A DNA stretch of 64,000 nt from Hybos culiciformis (Eukaryota; Arthropoda; Insecta; Diptera; Hybotidae): NCBI GenBank assembly GCA_964007475.1, contig OZ023274.1, positions 87,005,936 to 87,069,935 of the forward strand, written 5' to 3'. A program made the position numbers and the translations under genes. Positions 44,801 through 54,127 of the stretch are shown here, in pieces. The notes under the pieces are model-generated. The model saw nothing but the letters and a program-made list of their open reading frames with translations. It did not search any database and was not told where the DNA came from. Positions within the stretch are counted from its first letter, which is position 1. Every line of letters starts with the position of its first letter.

Positions 44801-46830
44801 AACCAAAAAAAATAATGATTTGTGTGTAAAGCAATTTATGGTACATAATTTTCTTTTAAATAATACGGTTTTAGTATAAAGTTATTAAACTGAGTTTATT
44901 TTAGTGATAAGTTAAAAAATCTGGAATTATTAGATGTAAATAATTATTAGCTATAATTATTAGATAAGTTATTTTCGTCTTTTGTGACATCAAATAATAA
45001 TACAATATACAATATGGGTATTCGATAATAATACATGAAAATCAGACATTCTTAAGAGATTCTTAGTATTCTTATAATATTAATTTAAATAAATTTTCAT
45101 TTATGGATAAAATTTTGTTTGGAGAAAATTTTACTTCAAAAGCTAGAATTAAAATTGATCTTATTTTCATATTACAGCTGAGTATATGCCTTCATTTGAG
45201 CGCTACGATGGAAATAAATTATATAGTGCGAGCCATAATTTTATGGATTTTAATGTGGATGAAGTTGGACTTTGGGTCATTTACAGTGAAACAAATACAA
45301 ATAATACAATTATTGCAAAGGTAAATGTTTATACAATTAAAATTAAATGATATAAAATTTGTCCATCGATTTATATTTTCTTAAAAAAAATTTATATGAC
45401 ATTCATTTTCGAAAATGAAACTATTATATTCGGATCCTGATATTTTTTTCTATCAGAAATTATTTTTTTCCGGAAATGTTTTCTAAAAACAACACAAAAA
45501 TGATAGAATTTTTGAGTCTTCACTTATTTGTAATAACATTTAATATAAGCAATTTTTGCATTTCACAGCTAGACGCAGAAAATTTAAAAATTCAATATAG
45601 CTGGAATTTAACGCTGGATCATCATAGATTTGGTGAAATGTTTATAATATGTGGAACATTGTATGCAGTTGATTCGATAACCGAGCGTAATACTAACATT
45701 CGATATGCGGTTGATTTATATGAAGGAAATATTATAAAATTCAATAAACCATTACCATTCACAAATCCTTTCAGAAAAACAACTACAGTCGGTTATAATA
45801 AACTTCTAATGGTAAGTAATATCCTTTAAGCATGTTGTGATTATGGTAATTCAATTTTTTTTTTTTTAATTTTTTATAGATATAATATTTAACGTTTTTA
45901 TATTGGTTTGGTATTTGTTCCCTTAAAAAGCAATTAATTTTCAATTGATGGTCAAAGTCAGTTGTATTATAAATAATAATAAAAATTTGAGCATATATAG
46001 GGAAACAAAGATTAAAAAAAAAAACATGAAAAGAAATTATTTACATGGCAGGCAGACACAACATTATAGATATAATAATGTTCTTTCAGCCTTACAAAGG
46101 TTGTAAGATAAGTTTTCGATCCTTTTTATTTCCCTTGGGACACAAAAAAAAAGAACATTTCAGAATACTTTGATACATTCATATATGAGTATATTGTAAT
46201 AAAATTATAGTGTGGATGGCCGTCATTATTTAGTGGTTTTGTCATTATCCTGCGAAGCGTTCAGTCGTGGGTTTGATTTTCACCTCGGGCTGGATTTTAT
46301 GTAAAATTGTTTTCCAATCACGTTTATATATATATCACCAACATCTTCATTGGCTTTTCTTAACGATTCAAAATTTCTATAAACTAATTATATAAATGGA
46401 TATATTCAAGTTGTTATTATTGCAGTATTTTTTTATTAATTTCTTTCGGCTTCACTTAATACGGTTTATGTTCATTTAAACTCAGAGTATTAGTGTATTG
46501 GTGACAATTTCATTTCAAGCTTTTAAATTTTATAATATTTTTCATAAACTTTCCCTAAATATTTCAATCAGAATTTCAAATTTAAATAAGTACAAAATAC
46601 ACACGCGCGTATTTATATTATAAGTACATAATTATTTTCATAATTTACATTAATATAATTTTTAATTGTAATATAAATCTTATAATTATTAATTACAATA
46701 ACATACTTTTATTTTATTTAATACATAGGAATTATATTCTTGGGATAAAGGTAATCAACTTTCATATCCAATTAGATATAATGAAAATAATGAAACGACA
46801 TCTAATTTGGAAGAGGATTCAAAAAAGTAA
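26211..46830 (+). CDS. Colmedin-like membrane protein: TM + collagen + 2 Ig + olfactomedin, 19 exons
   Basis: Joined exons: 26211-26821, 28829-28953, 29782-29921, 30733-30802, 30857-31099, 31225-31341, 35993-36130, 36193-36330, 37452-37580, 38420-38493, 39111-39211, 39618-39739, 39838-39955, 42824-42915, 43900-44120, 44520-44619, 45178-45320, 45569-45811, 46729-46830. They total 3027 nt, 1008 residues plus TAA, with every phase matching. Order: cytoplasmic tail with Asp tract (35-47), TM (about 124-145), furin-type RKRR (234-237), collagen Gly-X-Y (about 308-457), Ig1 (about 480-570), Ig2 (about 571-669), Cys-containing linker, olfactomedin (about 740-1000). The layout matches insect colmedins (Drosophila CG6867) and recalls UNC-122 and gliomedin, which cluster proteins at synapses or nodes; cleavage at the furin site would shed the ectodomain. 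Function here is inferred. Introns hold a MITE, a hairpin repeat and a SINE. Confidence 0.93.
26313..26351 (+). repeat. (GAT)n coding microsatellite
   Basis: Thirteen codons, nearly all GAT with one GAC and one GAG, encode the Asp tract of the colmedin-like protein. It is likely length-variable between individuals. Confidence 0.9.
27505..28023 (-). other. Unusually long orphan open frame (172 codons) in intron 1
   Basis: The open frame runs from ATG at 28023 to a stop at 27505, antisense to the colmedin-like gene. Its residues are dominated by I, Y, F, L, K and N, as AT-rich DNA would give. No domain, signal peptide or conserved motif is recognised. Its length is well beyond the other non-coding frames here. 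It is noted as an open frame, not claimed as a gene. Confidence 0.2.
28829..28953 (+). CDS. Exon 2: stalk with furin site
   Basis: Acceptor tttcttag; encodes STILPYNENF to SSAARY. RKRR followed by Asp lies at residues 234-237 (28917-28928), a consensus proprotein-convertase site just outside the membrane. Donor gtaaat, phase 1. Confidence 0.85.
29782..29921 (+). CDS. Exon 3: stalk before collagen
   Basis: Encodes ESLVEFFNPNNRRDLEQQ to WIYLTSYCRVP. The Trp-x-x-Leu-Thr-Ser-Tyr stretch is characteristic of the region before the collagen part in insect colmedins. Donor gtatgt, phase 0. Confidence 0.85.
30733..30802 (+). CDS. Exon 4: Cys pair and collagen start
   Basis: Encodes EKTITGFCKSTQEYCPPG and the first Gly-X-Y triplets. 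Two Cys may cross-link chains at the start of the triple helix. Donor gtaaga, phase 1, splitting a Gly codon. Confidence 0.88.
30857..31099 (+). CDS. Exon 5: collagen repeats
   Basis: Uninterrupted Gly-X-Y triplets (PKGPVGPPGLPG, GLDGREGPPGSRG and so on). The exon starts and ends inside Gly codons (phase 1), the usual collagen arrangement. It is separated from exon 4 by only 54 bases. Confidence 0.93.
31225..31341 (+). CDS. Exon 6: collagen repeats
   Basis: 39 codons of Gly-X-Y rich in KDG/RDG triplets (GRDGKDGQNGKDG). Acceptor ttaatag, donor gtaaat; both borders split Gly codons. Confidence 0.93.
31507..32123. mobile_element. MITE with about 160-bp terminal inverted repeats
   Basis: Both ends read TAGTCYAAGAGCTCGCAACG inward and match at about 85% by eye for roughly 160 bases, including CACGTGATTTTAGCAAGGC and ACCCGTGGGAGCAGA. 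It is flanked by TAA on both sides, compatible with a PIF/Harbinger-type 3-bp target, or TA if the ends begin at GTC. It sits in intron 6 of the colmedin-like gene and has no coding sequence. Confidence 0.85.
32124..35992. other. Rest of intron 6 of the colmedin-like gene
   Basis: AT-rich with many homopolymer runs. No exon, nested gene or further repeat was recognised. Confidence 0.45.
35993..36130 (+). CDS. Exon 7: end of collagen, entry to Ig1
   Basis: Encodes GVVGPRGMKGKSGTPGTPGT, where the triplets end, then AIVYWSLNGTNIS and IPPSIN. It contains N-glycosylation sequons (NGT, NIS, NSS). Acceptor ccaaag, donor gtaaat, phase 1. Confidence 0.9.
36193..36330 (+). CDS. Exon 8: first half of Ig1
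   Basis: Encodes ILIVEEGKNLRLHCAANG then IEWRKGDG, giving the B-strand Cys and the core Trp of an I-set Ig domain. The preceding intron is only 62 bases (36131-36192). Confidence 0.9.
37452..37580 (+). CDS. Exon 9: second half of Ig1
   Basis: Encodes SVDFVINNITRNDMGTYSCSADNG, with the D-x-G-x-Y-x-C motif closing Ig1, and ends VEVH. Donor gtaagt, phase 1. Confidence 0.9.
37715..37738. repeat. (TA)n microsatellite
   Basis: Uninterrupted ta run in intron 9 of the colmedin-like gene. Confidence 0.85.
38420..38493 (+). CDS. Exon 10: start of Ig2
   Basis: Encodes SPMISVFRQIIYAHEGG and the B-strand Cys in TASLECQ. Acceptor atttttag, donor gtaagt, phase 0. Confidence 0.88.
39111..39211 (+). CDS. 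Exon 11: middle of Ig2
   Basis: Encodes IEAFPEAIRYWERVSDG, with the core Trp, to QIETYSDG. Acceptor is a T-run plus ag; donor gtaagt, phase 2. Confidence 0.88.
39618..39739 (+). CDS. Exon 12: end of Ig2
   Basis: Encodes LNYRTRMLLTIKNLDF, then DFGQYFCVAKNELNST, the closing Y-x-C motif of Ig2. Donor gtaagt, phase 1. Confidence 0.9.
39838..39955 (+). CDS. Exon 13: Cys-rich linker
   Basis: Encodes QFEVPRTQTEVKVFGSKPP, then RSCAPPQKCQECSLLR. The three Cys suggest inter- or intrachain disulphides between the Ig and olfactomedin parts. Donor gtatta is weak; phase 2 agrees with exon 14. Confidence 0.82.
40833..41081 (-). other. Coding-like fragment antisense in intron 13
   Basis: From ATG at 41081 the minus strand reads MKDYATFFGRHGVDIIVEHA, then RTWFRFPSRTGFKVSICPLS, before turning into low-complexity sequence. 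The first 40 or so residues look like real protein, but no family is recognised. It is probably a transposon fragment, since repeats follow directly at 41339. It is not part of the colmedin-like gene. Confidence 0.3.
41339..41675. repeat. Dispersed repeat, copy 1 (partner 49335-49677)
   Basis: Both copies run in parallel from ttgaggacacaat through ttaactcgtaaagtaatttg, tcatcacagcgagctgaaat, catgtcgcgtgacaattgaa and the ttttccgg-rich end to ttctaaattatgcaa. They differ at few positions. A related, more diverged unit follows at about 41676-41935. Confidence 0.88.
42004..42178. repeat. Long hairpin / MITE-like palindrome
   Basis: Arms of about 80 bp, left aaataagtaaaaaacgag... and right its inverted copy ending ctcgttttttacttattt, share AAAACTGAGGCCAGGCCGCA. 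The spacer is about 6 bases. The right arm alone recurs at 49686-49783, attached to copy 2 of the adjoining repeat. Confidence 0.88.
42824..42915 (+). CDS. Exon 14: linker
   Basis: Encodes SENSCKDEIKDNFSIQPTGN to LPKRKA. Acceptor catttcag, donor gtaaat, phase 1. The basic LPKRK end precedes the olfactomedin domain. Confidence 0.85.
43900..44120 (+). CDS. Exon 15: olfactomedin domain start
   Basis: Encodes KCRLYAVGKPVYHK, then GAWLKDSEPRP, the classic N-terminal Cys and GAW-x-x-D motif of the domain, to HYEIDKGFT. The acceptor tgaaataag has a weak pyrimidine tract, but phase and homology fix it. Donor gtaatt, phase 0. Confidence 0.85.
44520..44619 (+). CDS. Exon 16: olfactomedin domain
   Basis: Encodes GNAHVVFNGSFYFHQNGTN, then KVAKYDLKTRKI, matching the domain's G-x-x-H-V-V-Y-N-G and V-x-Y-D-L strands. 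Donor gtaagt, phase 1. Confidence 0.9.
45178..45320 (+). CDS. Exon 17: olfactomedin domain
   Basis: Encodes YDGNKLYSASHNFMDFNVDE, then VGLWVIYSE. The D-x-x-VDE-x-GLWVIY block is the best conserved olfactomedin motif. Donor gtaaat, phase 0. Confidence 0.92.
45569..45811 (+). CDS. Exon 18: olfactomedin domain
   Basis: Encodes IQYSWNLTLDHHRFGEMFII, then CGTLYAVDS, holding the second domain Cys, to KTTTVGYNKLLM. Donor gtaagt, phase 0. Confidence 0.92.
46210..46310 (+). mobile_element. tRNA-derived SINE in intron 18
   Basis: A tRNA-like head with an A-box-like tagtggttttg (46231-46241) and a B-box-like gggtttgattttcac (46269-46283) is followed by ctcgggctggatttt, the usual layout of insect tRNA-SINEs. 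The pol III boxes are mutated, so the copy is probably old and inactive. The tail boundary is unclear. Confidence 0.6.
46729..46830 (+). CDS. Exon 19: olfactomedin end and stop
   Basis: Encodes ELYSWDKGNQLSYPIRYNEN (the Y-x-W-D-x-G closing motif), then an acidic tail ending DSKK and TAA at 46828-46830. Confidence 0.92.
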   Translation, partial: ELYSWDKGNQLSYPIRYNENNETTSNLEEDSKK

Positions 46831-48760
46831 CTAACAACTCTTTAAATTATATTAAAGTTGGAAATCAGAAAATTATTATTGAAATTTTATAATGAAAATT
46901 AATTGTAATTAAATATAATATTATTAAAAATTATATAGTTAAATATACTTATATTAAAAATAATTAAAATTTACTGGTAATTAAATTTTTGTTAATCTTT
47001 TTATATTTTTGGTTTATATTTTTAATTTTTTTTTTGTGGATTTGAATTAAAATTTAATAATTATTATAATTTTTAACAATAATTGTCATCTTTAAAATGA
47101 ATATATTGTTGTTTTAATAATAAAATTTAATAAAAATTTACACTTCTTATTATTTGTATTTTAATAAATTGAAATGAATTGGTGCTCCGCAATATTTGAA
47201 AGTGACGTAAACTTTTGTAATATATTTTTGAAATGATACAGCATACAGGTTTTAATATTTCAAACACTATGAAGTATTTAGTTATTAGATATAAATATTT
47301 TTGGATTCGACAGAATGGAAAGAATTTTCTGGACTTCAAAAATCATAATAACTAAAAAATATATGGAAAAATATTTTGAAGAAAAAACAAAAAATTTAAA
47401 ATATGATACCTATAGTATCTAAAAAAAAAGAATCGGTTTCAATATATTCAATCATAGTTTAACTCGACAGTCAACTCTCAAATGATTTAACATAAAATAA
47501 TAATTTAAAAACTTTGAAATGAAATTTAAAATCATTGAAAGCAAAAATATTTTTCTTGTTACCAAAAAAATAAATACTTAGATACCTAGTGATCGTTTAT
47601 CCAAATAATTGTGGATGTTATGTTTATTCTTATTTTTATCATATTTTATTTATTCAATCATTAAATGGAATATATACACAACTATTAAATTCAATGCAAA
47701 TGATGTTTATATTAAAAAAAACATAATTTATGTTGAATTTTTTTTTTTAAATTATAATATACATAATTTTACGGAAATTATTATTATTTTTTTTAAACAA
47801 ATTTTATTTTATTTTTTTCACTATATTGAAAATGCGGTAAATGTTTATCCGCAGTGAGATTAATTGATTTAGCATTCTTTAATGTTTTTATAATAATTTA
47901 AAAACAAAATTCCATAATGAAAATTCTTCTCTTTAGCTTATATATTATATACTGTATTTGAAGTAAAATGATAGGATTCGTTAGTGCTGTAGAGTTGAGC
48001 ATTATGTGGCATTAAGAAGTATATTAGTTCTATCATTATTTCTAACAAAAATTATTCTCGATCCTCGAAACTCTATAATAACTAATAAAATTAATAAAAT
48101 TAAAAAAATATGTTCTCCAAGTTTTTACCAATTTTCTTTAATGATTGAAACTTATTGATATACAACCTCTCTGATTTAAATTAATCCTCCTAATAGAATC
48201 AAAAATCTAAGTAAATTAGTATTTTCAAGGAAAAACAAATTAGATTTTATTTTTATCAAAAAAAAAAGAAAAACAATCGTTCAATTTGAAATCATTTTTA
48301 TTTATTATTATTGTACCATATTAAAACTAATTTTTTTGCCCATTAGTATAATAATTTTTGAAAAGCATTATTATGTCTTACAATAATGTGGTTTATTATC
48401 CTTAAAATTTTTGAACAAAAAAAAAATTTCAAAAAAAATAAAATAATACGATTACATATAGGAAATAATAAATGGAAAAATTTAATGAAAATATTATACT
48501 TATTATAATTTATAATATATATGGGTATGTACAATGTACTCTTACTTATGTAAAATGTATGATGTAGGTTTTTTTTAACATTTTCTTTTCTATGCAAACT
48601 AATTTGTTGTAATTGTAAAATCTATTTAATTTTTGAAATTTTCTATATTTTATTCAGTTAATGGTAATACATTTAAATTTAAAATAATGCTTCGATTTAA
48701 TTTTTTGAATTTAAAAGTAATCTTATCCATAAAGCTTGCCAATGACCGATTAATTTATAA
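46831..48760. other. 3' UTR and AT-rich spacer
   Basis: Contains the probable 3' UTR of the colmedin-like gene. No other gene or element was recognised. Confidence 0.45.
47119..47124 (+). promoter_or_regulatory. Candidate poly(A) signal of the colmedin-like gene
   Basis: AATAAA about 290 bases past the stop; further copies follow at about 47130 and 47163. In DNA this AT-rich the match is weak evidence. Confidence 0.35.
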
Positions 48761-49238
48761 CAGGGGTGGCCGTGCTTTATCGCAATAAGAGCCGAAACCC
48801 TAGGCTCAGAATTTCGAGAACTACATTTAACGCAAATATTATAATTATGAACTCAAATTTCATGGGTTTTAATTTCATTTTTGTCTTCATTTTCATTTAT
48901 AACTTATTTAAAAAAAATTCATATATTAAAAATTCGGTTTAAAATAACTTTTAAGTAGCTTATACGAATAAGGTCAGATAAATGTTTAATTACTAGCTGG
49001 GAACGCTGTCTTGATTTAATAAATTCTAATGTGTATAAATAACTATACAAATATCTAAGTCATTTTTGAAAAGCTACAAATTTTTATGTATGTTATCTTA
49101 ATTTAACATTACTTTATAGGTATAAAAAAAAAACTATAAAGTATATAAAACGAATAAAATAATATCAAAATCAAATTGTATTGTGTTTTTAATTAAATTT
49201 TTACGACCTTACCTAAAGCCTCATTCTGGCCACATCTG
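48761..49238. mobile_element. hAT MITE (478 bp)
   Basis: The left end CAGGGGTGGCC and right end (inverted CAGATGTGGCC) are hAT termini. The flanking 8-mers atttataa (48753-48760) and atctataa (49239-49246) agree at 7 of 8 positions. The interior is AT-rich and non-coding. Confidence 0.8.
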
Positions 49239-49334
49239 ATCTATAACCTTCTCGTAGATAGTTCTTCTTCTTTAACAACCAAAACATTATTATAATGTTT
49301 GTAAAATAAATTGCTAACTAAAATAGTTGATTTA

Positions 49335-49783
49335 TTGAGGACACAATTCTTATTAACTCGTAAAGTAATTTGTCTGTATATTTCTTTACTATTTTCGACA
49401 CTCTCGTAGACCCACTTTTCGTCATCACAGCGAGCTGAAATTTGGCACACAGGTTCATGTCGCGTGACAATTGAAGCTATCAAAATTTGAAGCTGAAATT
49501 TCCATGGAAAACCCGGAAAATCGGGAAAAATCATTTGAAAATTTGGTACAAATTTGAGTAGTGATAAATCCGTTTTAGGAAAAATGCAAAGTTTTCTGAT
49601 TTTTCCGAAAAAATTTTCCGGAATTTTCCGACTTTTCCGGAAAATTTTCCGGTAAAAAAGTTTTCTAAATTATGCAAATCAAAAAATCTGAGTCCACCTC
49701 TGTGTGTGAAGAAAAAGTTATTTTCTACTTTTTCATGCGGCCTGGCCTCAGTTTTTTGGAAAACTCGTTTTTAACTTATTTTT
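49335..49783. repeat. Dispersed repeat, copy 2, with one hairpin arm
   Basis: 49335-49677 matches 41339-41675 in the same orientation. It is followed directly by tctgagtccacctctgtgtg and the arm through TGCGGCCTGGCCTCAG, ending cttattt, the same 3' end as 42085-42178. The inverted left arm and the extra diverged unit of copy 1 are absent. Confidence 0.85.
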
Positions 49784-51315
49784 ATTTCGTAAATTATATT
49801 TTCAAAACATATAAAAATCTTTTGATGAAAATAATTAAGCATTACATAATAATACACATATATACATAAATGTATTTTTTTTTTATGATAATCTGCTTTT
49901 GGTCAACTAAAAAATTGCTTCATAAAGTTTTTTTTAAACAAAAAAAAAAACTTGATTATTTCCATATTTGCTCGTAGATTTTTAATGAGCAAAAAATTAA
50001 AACGCAAAACTTAATGGATTCTATTGAAACAGATAAAGTACTTAAAAGTGTAGGGATTAAAGAAAAAATCTTTCTTTTTTTTTCGAAGAAAAATAAATAA
50101 ACATAAAGCTTATTTTGTATCATTTTTTTTATAATTTTTTTTTATGGTCAAGTCAAAGCAAACAGCGTTAAAAAAAAAAACTTTTATTTTATATAGTTAC
50201 ATAGATTTTTCCTCAATGAGCATTATTCCGCCAATTAAAATTAACTTTTTAAAAGGTTGACTTTTATGTTCACATTTATTGTGAAAACCTTTTTAAGTGT
50301 TTTTTCAAACTTACAAAATTATTATATAGTAGTATAAATAAATAAATTATATTAGGAAGCAATCCTATTTCAGAAAATTTAAATTTTTTTTTATAAAAAT
50401 TTAATGTCTTAAGTTTAAGAAGCATGTTAAAAGATAGTGCAGTGTTTTTAAGCTAACTTCTAAAATCATTAACTATTGTTTTTAAAAAATTTCCAGAGTT
50501 TTTGGTGATTTTTTTTTTTACCGCTTTTAGCTTGTAAATAAACCTTTCAATATTAAATTGTTCAATAATTTATGTTAGAATTTTTATTTCAATCTGTTGT
50601 ATATTTTGTTTTTCTTGAATTTTGTCAGTTTAAGTATATTTTTGCTTAAATTTATCAATATGTGCAAAAAATTCATATTTGAACATTGCAATGTATTTTA
50701 ACTGTTTAACTAATCAAAAACAAAATGCAATAAAAAATTAATGAGATTTTGAATGAAATGAAACGTAATTTTTACTCTGCAGTGGCTATTGGTGTTTATA
50801 ATTAGAAAAGTTTTTAAATTAAATAAGTAAAGCTGTTGGTATAAAATGAAGAAATTTCCTATTTTAGTTAAGAATATATTTAATTTAGTTACAGGATTTA
50901 ATGTTATTTTAAAGAAACATATATGGGATATATACTTAAAATAGTTGTAAGAACTTTTCTATAGTCGGTTTAGATATTTATAGTATTTACAGTATATAGT
51001 GGTGCAGTATGTCAGTAGAATGTTATCCAGTAATTATAAAAGAAAAACAATTGAAAAAATAACTAATATAAAACTACAATGTTTTATTTTAGAAAATTTA
51101 ATTATTTAACTGACTAACTCAGTTTGTTTGGTTATGTAAAATTCCAGATCAATTTCAAATTTAATTTTTATTTATTTATTTACCATATTACCATCAATGA
51201 TACTTTTATTATTGCGTTGTTTTAATTTTTGAGAAGATTAAGAAGCCTTTAAATTAAAATCATAAAAAATTAATTTGAATAAGAAATAAAACTAAAACTC
51301 AACTTAGGAATGAAC
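49784..51315. other. AT-rich spacer
   Basis: No gene or element recognised. Confidence 0.4.
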
Positions 51316-51916
51316 TGACATAACCGCGAATGTCATAACCGCGAAAAATGTTTGTCATAACCGCGAAACTAGAATTTGTATGAGTTTCGCGGTTATAACA
51401 AAAATTTTTGTTATAACCGCGAAACTAATTTTATTTTTGTCATAACCGCGAATTCGCGGTTATGACAAAAAAAATGTTAAGTTTTTCGCGGTTATAACAA
51501 AAATTTTTGTTATAACCGCGAAATGACAAAAATCGAATTTTTGTGTTTCGCGGTTATAACAAAAATTTTTGTTATAACCGCGAAACACAAAAATTCGATT
51601 TTTGTCATTTCGCGGTTATAACAAAAATGTTTGTTATAACCGCGAAACACAAAAATTCGATTTTTGTCATTTCGCGGTTATAACAAAAATTTTTGTTATA
51701 ACCGCGAAATGATAAAAATCGAAATTTTGTGTTTCGCGGTTATAACAAAAATTTTTGTTATAACCGCGAAACAAAATTTTTCAATTTTTTGCCATATTTT
51801 TTCGCGGTTATGACAAAAAAAAATATAAGACATTTTTCGCGGTTATGACACTTTTATTTTTTATTTCGCGGTTATGACAAAAAAGTTTCGCGGTTATGAC
51901 ATTCGCGGTTCTGTCA
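51316..51916. repeat. Palindrome array built on CGCGGTTATAACA units
   Basis: About a dozen CGCGGTTATRACA words alternate in orientation, forming perfect palindromes such as CGCGGTTATAACAAAAATTT continuing to ...AACCGCG. Longer inner palindromes run across aaaaattcgatttttgtc spacers. Outer units use TGTCATAACCGCG, inner ones TTGTTATAACCGCG. The array begins TGACATAACCGCG and ends CGGTTCTGTCA, so its ends are inverted. No clear flanking duplication was found. It is probably a foldback transposon. Confidence 0.8.
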
Positions 51917-54127
51917 TGTAGCCAAATTTACTTACATGTCAGTCTCTTGATTATGTACCTTCTTCTATATAAATATTATTCATTATTTTCTTAAAACTAT
52001 TTGGAAATTTGTAAAAAAATGTTTAAAGGAATCTTTTCTATGATTATTCATACCACCAACATAACACATATTTTTATGATGTTTTTTGTAATGAGCTTAA
52101 AAAAATACTTAAAATAAAATTGTAGTACAAAATAATCTTTTCCTTATTATTACCGCGTTAAGTACGAACTTTTAATAAATTGCTCAAATAAAGATAATAT
52201 CCAATAAACTTTATATTTATAATCTTTTTAAACATTATTGCAAAATAAATTTGTGAGTTTTTATTAGAATGGAGGGATTATTTTTGTTCCAAAAAATTAA
52301 TATCAAGTTTTTTCAAATTTTCACAAATTATGATTTTAAAATACATATACATGGAATGAAAATTAATTATTTCTTACTAAATATAAGTGAAGCATAATAA
52401 CTATGGAAAGAACATTTTCATTACATTATACAATTTACATTTTAACATATTATTATGTTTAATTAAAAAAAAAAAAACATACAAAAAAAACTTTTTTAGC
52501 AACAACTTTTCAAATCCGTTCTAAACTTTTTCTTTTTAGTCGAAAGAGTTTATGAGAAAAATGCAATGTGCACAATTTTAATAAATTTTTGATAGAAAAA
52601 AGTTCTATGCTCTTGAAAAGTTTCACGAAAAAAAGTTCTTGTTTATATAGTTTTGTTGGGAAATTTAAATTCGATTGCAATTTATTAAATTTAGTATATA
52701 AACATTTACAATATACGTAGGTACTGTATTGATATGAACTTTTGTATATACATTTTGGTATCATACGTTAAAAGAAGCTTTAAGAAGTTTAAAATTTTTA
52801 TTCTATTATCAGATTTAAAAAAACATTTTGTGATTTTTACATACATGTATGCTATTCATAATATATAACACATTTTCTAAATAATGTAATTGTAATAATA
52901 ATGTCACAAGAGGTCAAGAGGAGCATAAATAATACTACGAATATAGTTTCAAACAAAAGTTAATTTTATAAAATTTCTTATATAAACAAGTTAGTGTTAG
53001 AAAAAAATATGATCGAAAACTATCAACACCAGAGATAATAATATGCAAATACTTAGTCGAAGTAAATTTTTTTAAACTATTTGTCAGCTGCATATTTTTT
53101 TGTGGAAATGTAAATCAATAAAAAATCCTCAAAAATTATTAAAAAATAATGAGATTGCAAATCATGATATTAGAAAATTCGGAAATATTGTCAAAATTCT
53201 ACAAAATTATTTCAATTTATCTCACTATAAAATGCTATAAATTTAAAAAACGAATTATGTATTCAAAAAAACCATTTCATAATTTTAATTATTTTTTTAC
53301 CAAAATTCACTCATGAAAATTCATATAAATATTACAGTTCTACACAAAGTTTAGTATAATATATGTATAAATTTTACATTATGTTATAATAAGTAGTCTA
53401 GGTATTACATTTTAACTAATTAATCTAAATGATTTCAGAAGATTTGAAGATATAAAAAAAAATAATTAAAATATAACGAGACTTTTTATTAAAAATTTAA
53501 TCATAAAGTCAAAGGCATGAAATTAAACTTTTTTTTTTTATAAAAAAGGATTATTTTATGTACATTTATTTAACCTTTAAATTTTATTCTCGCAGTCTGA
53601 ATTTGTTCTCCTATATATTTATGAACATATTCTATTTCTCGTTCTTTTATCTGTCTCGAATCATTTTCCAGTAAAAAAAGTATATAAATATAAATGTATT
53701 AAAATTAAATTAGAAAAAAATCATTTTTATTATTTTTTAAAATTTCGATTTACTGCTGAGGCATAACTTAAGAGATTAATGTGTAAAAATAAATAAAAAA
53801 ATTGAAATAAAATCATTGAAAAAAAATTATTTTCATATAGTTAAATAATTTTAATTAGAACAACATTTTAATCTAATACGAACCTAATTTTGCTAGTTTT
53901 TAGTTCTATTTAGGTATATAACGATTCTGGGACTCTTTCCAGAAAAACAATTCCGAGGGAACAAACTCTCAGAAAAATCATTTACAGAAGAACAATTACA
54001 AGAAAAGCAAATACCAGAATAGCAATTACGTGAGAAAAGTGCTAGGAGATGAAGTTGTAGGTGAATATTCATTAGGAAAAATTAAATGCTAAATATAGGA
54101 ATAATATGGTTTTAGAAGCACATTAAA
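51917..54127. other. AT-rich spacer
   Basis: No supported gene except the weak candidate segment at 53570-53668. Confidence 0.4.
53570..53668 (-). CDS. Candidate terminal exon, unrecognised
   Basis: The minus strand reads ENDSRQIKEREIEYVHKYIG, then EQIQTARIKFKG and TAA (53572-53570). The charged, helix-like peptide is unlike surrounding AT-rich noise. The sequence just upstream is a T-run followed by ACTG where an acceptor AG would be expected, so the exon is either decayed or wrongly bounded. It lies downstream of the minus-strand ORF at 54797. Confidence 0.22.
   Translation of the reverse strand, partial: ENDSRQIKEREIEYVHKYIGEQIQTARIKFKG

Noticed and set aside
45476..45829. Separate 117-residue protein
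   Set aside because: It is exon 18 of the colmedin-like gene; the codons before 45569 are intron read in the same frame.
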